A stretch of DNA of 64,000 nt from Chamaecrista fasciculata. Its lineage: Eukaryota; Streptophyta; Magnoliopsida; Fabales; Fabaceae. The translations under genes were made by a program, and so were the position numbers. The notes under the pieces are model-generated. The model saw nothing but the letters and a program-made list of their open reading frames with translations, was not told the DNA's origin and did not search any database. Positions 61,114 through 64,000 of this stretch are shown here, piece after piece; position 1 is the first letter of the stretch, and every line of letters begins with the position of its first letter. Where the stretch lies: assembly GCA_003254925.1 (NCBI GenBank), contig QANZ01047470.1:152716-216715 (forward strand). The letters are read 5' to 3'.

Positions 61114-61740
61114 CTATCTATCAACAAGGTAAATCATGCTATTGCACTCCATGGAAATTGGGATGCTCTCATTTTCATAATAGGCACAAACCTTTTCTTA
61201 GTGTACTATTATAATTTTTTTTTAACTTGTTTACTATTTTGCATGAAGAATGTAATATCTTTATATATCAAGTCACAGGATTTAACTATTTATTGTACAT
61301 ATGTCATAGTCCTTCCGATGCTTCATTGTTGGTCATTTTATACCATCTTTTATGCTAGCTGAAATTTGTTAAAGAAAATTACATATATACAAAAACATAC
61401 AAAAAAGAGAAAATATTTGCATTTTGAGTAAATATCTCAATCCCTCTTTCAATTTTTTTAAGAAAAAACAAATCTTACATTACATATACCTTTGCTCGAC
61501 CGTTTAACTTAAAAAATCCCTTTATTTTTTTATTAAAAATTGCTTTATGAATTTATTTTTATATAATATTTTGTTATCCAATGAATTCAAAATGTCCTGA
61601 ATTCGTAAAATATTTATATTTTAAACCTTAATGTTTTAAACATAATACTAAAAAAATGTTTTTTTTTTATATATTTTTGTATTAAGAGAATGTGAAAAAT
61701 TATTAAATTGTCTATGCTTTTTTGTTTTGGTAGGATTAAA
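61114..61740 (+). other. TPS1 3' UTR and downstream AT-rich sequence
   Basis: The 3' UTR presumably ends within 61200-61400, but no canonical AATAAA stands out. Beyond it the sequence is AT-rich without features. Confidence 0.4.
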
Positions 61741-61744
61741 CCGT

Positions 61745-61950
61745 CTATACTCTATACCAGCATTGTTAAAACCAGACCGAATATGAAAATATACGGATTG
61801 GATCGGTTCAAGTGTCAACCAACCACTAAAACGAGTTGGTTCAACCTAAAAAATCAAACTCGCAGTTAGACCGGATTGGATTGGATTTAATCGATCATAA
61901 CCGTTGAACCGATGGTCCAACCAGTGGACCCACCATTTTTTTAAAAAATT
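61745..61950. repeat. GGTTGG/CCAACC dispersed repeat
   Basis: Dense in CCAACCA, GGTTCAAC and CCGGATTGG words, as in the other such blocks in this window. Ends not defined. A (TA)n tract follows at 62085-62105. Confidence 0.4.
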
Positions 61951-62309
61951 CACATTTTAAGTTTTAAGTAAAAATTAATGAAATTAGATCTAATGCTCAC
62001 TTAATTTATTCTCAATGTATAGAAAGCAAACCATACTTATAAGTCAACAAGGAAAGAAACTGATGTTTGATACCCAAACTGCATATATATATATATATAT
62101 ATATTACTACATCAAAGTCAAACAGCTAGCGACAATTGATAGGGTACCCACAGCCCAAAATATATTTGTTCATGTATATCATTTGTATAATTGTGTTTTA
62201 CTTATTTTAATAATTGTGTTTTACACGAGGGAAATAAAATAAGTAAATCTCAAAATTCTGCCATCCATTTCATATATGAGTAACAAAAGAATACACCTCT
62301 TACAAGAAA

Positions 62310-62690
62310 CTAAGGCTCAGTTCGTTTGCGCTTATAATAAAATCTACTCTGATTATAATCAGAGTATGATTATAATCAAAGTTGATTATTTGTATATTGG
62401 TGTTTGGATGAAAGTTGATTATTTGGTGTGAAATTATTGAAATTGGTATGTAATGATTGTGGTTGGTAGATAGAAAGGTAAGGAAATTGATAAATTGTAT
62501 AGGGGTAGAAATGGAAAAAAAAAGTTGGAAAAAGTAAGATGTGATTTGATTATAATAAAAGTGTGTTTGAATGTGATTGTTGCTTTAAAAAAAATCAAAT
62601 CATGTCACAGTTTGCCTTGAAAAGAGTGAAAATATGATTATAATCATGTGCAACTTTGGAGGTGATTATTTTGTTTGGTCCACCGAATTA
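62310..62690. repeat. MITE-like palindromic repeat
   Basis: Contains GATTATAATCAGAGTATGAT and further GATTATAATC palindromes, and opens with GGCTCAGTTCGTTTGC, a start typical of MITEs. The right boundary is unclear (about 62690). Confidence 0.4.
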
Positions 62691-62799
62691 ATTTTTGCCT
62701 ACAAAATGGTGGACGAAAAGGACTAAAGTGTATTATTATTTTGAATCAAGCCCCGACATTCGGTGGACCACCGAAGAAAATTGATATACACCCTTTTGT

Positions 62800-63380
62800 A
62801 CCCAGGGTCCCCTCCCACTCAGACCCGACGCCAGGAGCAGGCTGGCAGGGTCCCCTCCCACTCAGACCCAGCGCCAAGAGCAACCCGGCAGGGTCCCCTC
62901 CCACTCAAACGACAAAGGTCAGTCAGGACCATGTGACAATGGGCATGGGGGAAAGCACTTAGCTGTCATGAGCTCACCATACAGATCTTCTCAGATCTTC
63001 TCAGACACAATCCCCCAGATCTTGGGAAACTTGTCTGACTCTACAGGCACAGGTCACCATCAACCACCTACCACACTGTACTTCCTTCTTCTACATATAC
63101 ACACTCATACACCTTAAACAAGGTAAGTAATGAATCTCTCGAGAATTCTTACTCCCATCTCCCACTCTCTCTAACTTGAGCTTCGGAGTGGATTCACAGA
63201 GGCCTCCCCCTGTGCAATCCTTCTTGCAGGTTCCAAGTTCCTCAGGAGATGGACAAGGATCGCAGGGAACCCCCTGTGCTTCCTCTTCGGCAGGATCCGA
63301 CGACTTACAACATCCGGAGACTGCCCTTCAACTGTGAACTCAAGGTTAGATCTTCCCCGATCCAGCTTTGTAGTTTTCAC
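62800..63380 (+). repeat. probable LTR of a plant retrotransposon
   Basis: A GC-richer block with 43-bp tandem repeats (62803, 62846 and 62889 each begin CAGGGTCCCCTCCCACTCA) is followed by leader-like sequence. It ends at a primer-binding-like TGGCGCCGTCTGTGGGGA (63381-63398), a motif that commonly follows the 5' LTR of plant Ty3-gypsy elements. The LTR start is not located and no gag frame follows before the window ends. Confidence 0.5.
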
Positions 63381-63493
63381 TGGCGCCGTCTGTGGGGAAC
63401 CTGCTGTTCTCCTAGCTTATTCGCTGATGCTGAGATCTAAAGCTCAAACATCTCGCTCTGGAGCTGGCTCGTTGAGATCTAAAGGGCGAAGCA

Positions 63494-63632
63494 ACCCATT
63501 CTCGTGAGTTTGTCCCCTGGGACCTGAGAGATCCAACGGGTGAAGATCAAAAACCCATTCTCGTGAGTTTGTCGCCTGGGACCTGAGAGATCTAACGCGT
63601 GAAGCTCAAACACCCATTCTCGTGAGTTTGTC
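63494..63632. repeat. 59-bp tandem repeat, 2.4 copies
   Basis: Units start at 63494, 63553 and 63612 with ACCCATTCTCGTGAGTTTGT. They lie just downstream of the primer-binding-like site, in the untranslated leader of the retroelement. Confidence 0.85.
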
Positions 63633-63889
63633 AAACCCAAAAATCAGATCTGACTGTGGTGTGGGTCTCCGAAGTTGTCTCCGCAACAAACCAGATACGA
63701 ATGTATGCTTCCTCTTCGAAGCTGCCTCTTCCACTTTCTCTCGCCGTGAGTTAATTTTGGTGGTCACCCTGTGGAGACAGGAAAGACACCAAATGGGACT
63801 GGGTCCCCACTGATGTTCCGACAGTGGAATATATATGTATATATATATATACTCTCAGACGTTATCACCATAGGATGGTGGATATGAAG

Positions 63890-64000
63890 GGTAGCATTCG
63901 AGGATAAAGTTGCCGATCCTCTTACGAAGCCCCTGGCACGGGTCTTACATGAACGTCATGTAATGTCAATGGAGATTGGACACATTAATGAATGTTTCTA
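63890..64000 (+). pseudogene. Ty1-copia polyprotein fragment (RNase H C-terminus)
   Basis: The + frame reads VAFEDKVADPLTKPLA and continues to the window edge. The phrase D-x-x-ADPLTKPL is the hallmark near the C-terminal end of plant copia polyproteins. Upstream sequence is out of frame and preceded by a (TA)n tract, so this is a broken piece whose remainder lies outside the window. Confidence 0.7.

Noticed and set aside
62800-62935. Short regular repeats as a CRISPR array
   Set aside because: Direct tandem repeats without unique spacers, in a plant genome.
62675-62962. 95-codon frame
   Set aside because: Its length comes from the 43-bp tandem repeats of an LTR-like block; no protein similarity seen.

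Overview
This is a piece of a eudicot plant nuclear genome: AT-rich, dense in small transposons, and holding one intact gene with 17 coding exons, GT-AG introns and a plant-type protein. It is draft assembly, with two N runs (18383-18539 and 46444-46725) and single Ns at homopolymers (7364, 20923, 21984). I cannot name the species.

The one convincing functional gene is a class I trehalose-6-phosphate synthase (TPS1) on the + strand, with start codon at 49490 and stop at 61111-61113. All 17 coding exons join in frame to a 934-residue protein. The glucosyltransferase catalytic residues are all present and the C-terminal phosphatase-like domain has lost its catalytic aspartates, as expected for a TPS1-type enzyme. 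A 5' leader exon, a leader intron and two short upstream ORFs are likely.

The rest is mostly repeats. 1-3770: degraded retroelement-like and unclassified sequence. 4144-5108: a broken EIN3/EIL transcription-factor gene fragment. 5.1-31 kb: a mosaic of foldback elements (6.06, 7.19, 13.0, 14.2, 15.5, 22.8 and 25.96 kb), a hAT element with an 8-bp target-site duplication (19961-20966), a small MULE-type element with a 9-bp duplication (21301-21648), a Harbinger-type MITE with TTA duplication (19153-19402), tRNA-derived SINEs and a 1.26-kb tandem duplication (28332-30879). 31.2-32.2 kb: promoter-like and leader-like sequence with a 254-bp tandem repeat and no recognisable coding part. 32.2-41.6 kb: mostly low-information sequence with SINEs and a foldback element.

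41.65-48.53 kb: three about 2-kb copies of one Mutator-like foldback element, the first with a perfect 9-bp target-site duplication. The last ends where the TPS1 leader seems to begin, so the TPS1 promoter must lie inside transposon DNA or within a very short stretch after it. Downstream of TPS1 (61.7-64 kb) are MITE-like repeats, a probable LTR with a primer-binding-like site, and a Ty1-copia RNase H fragment at the window edge.
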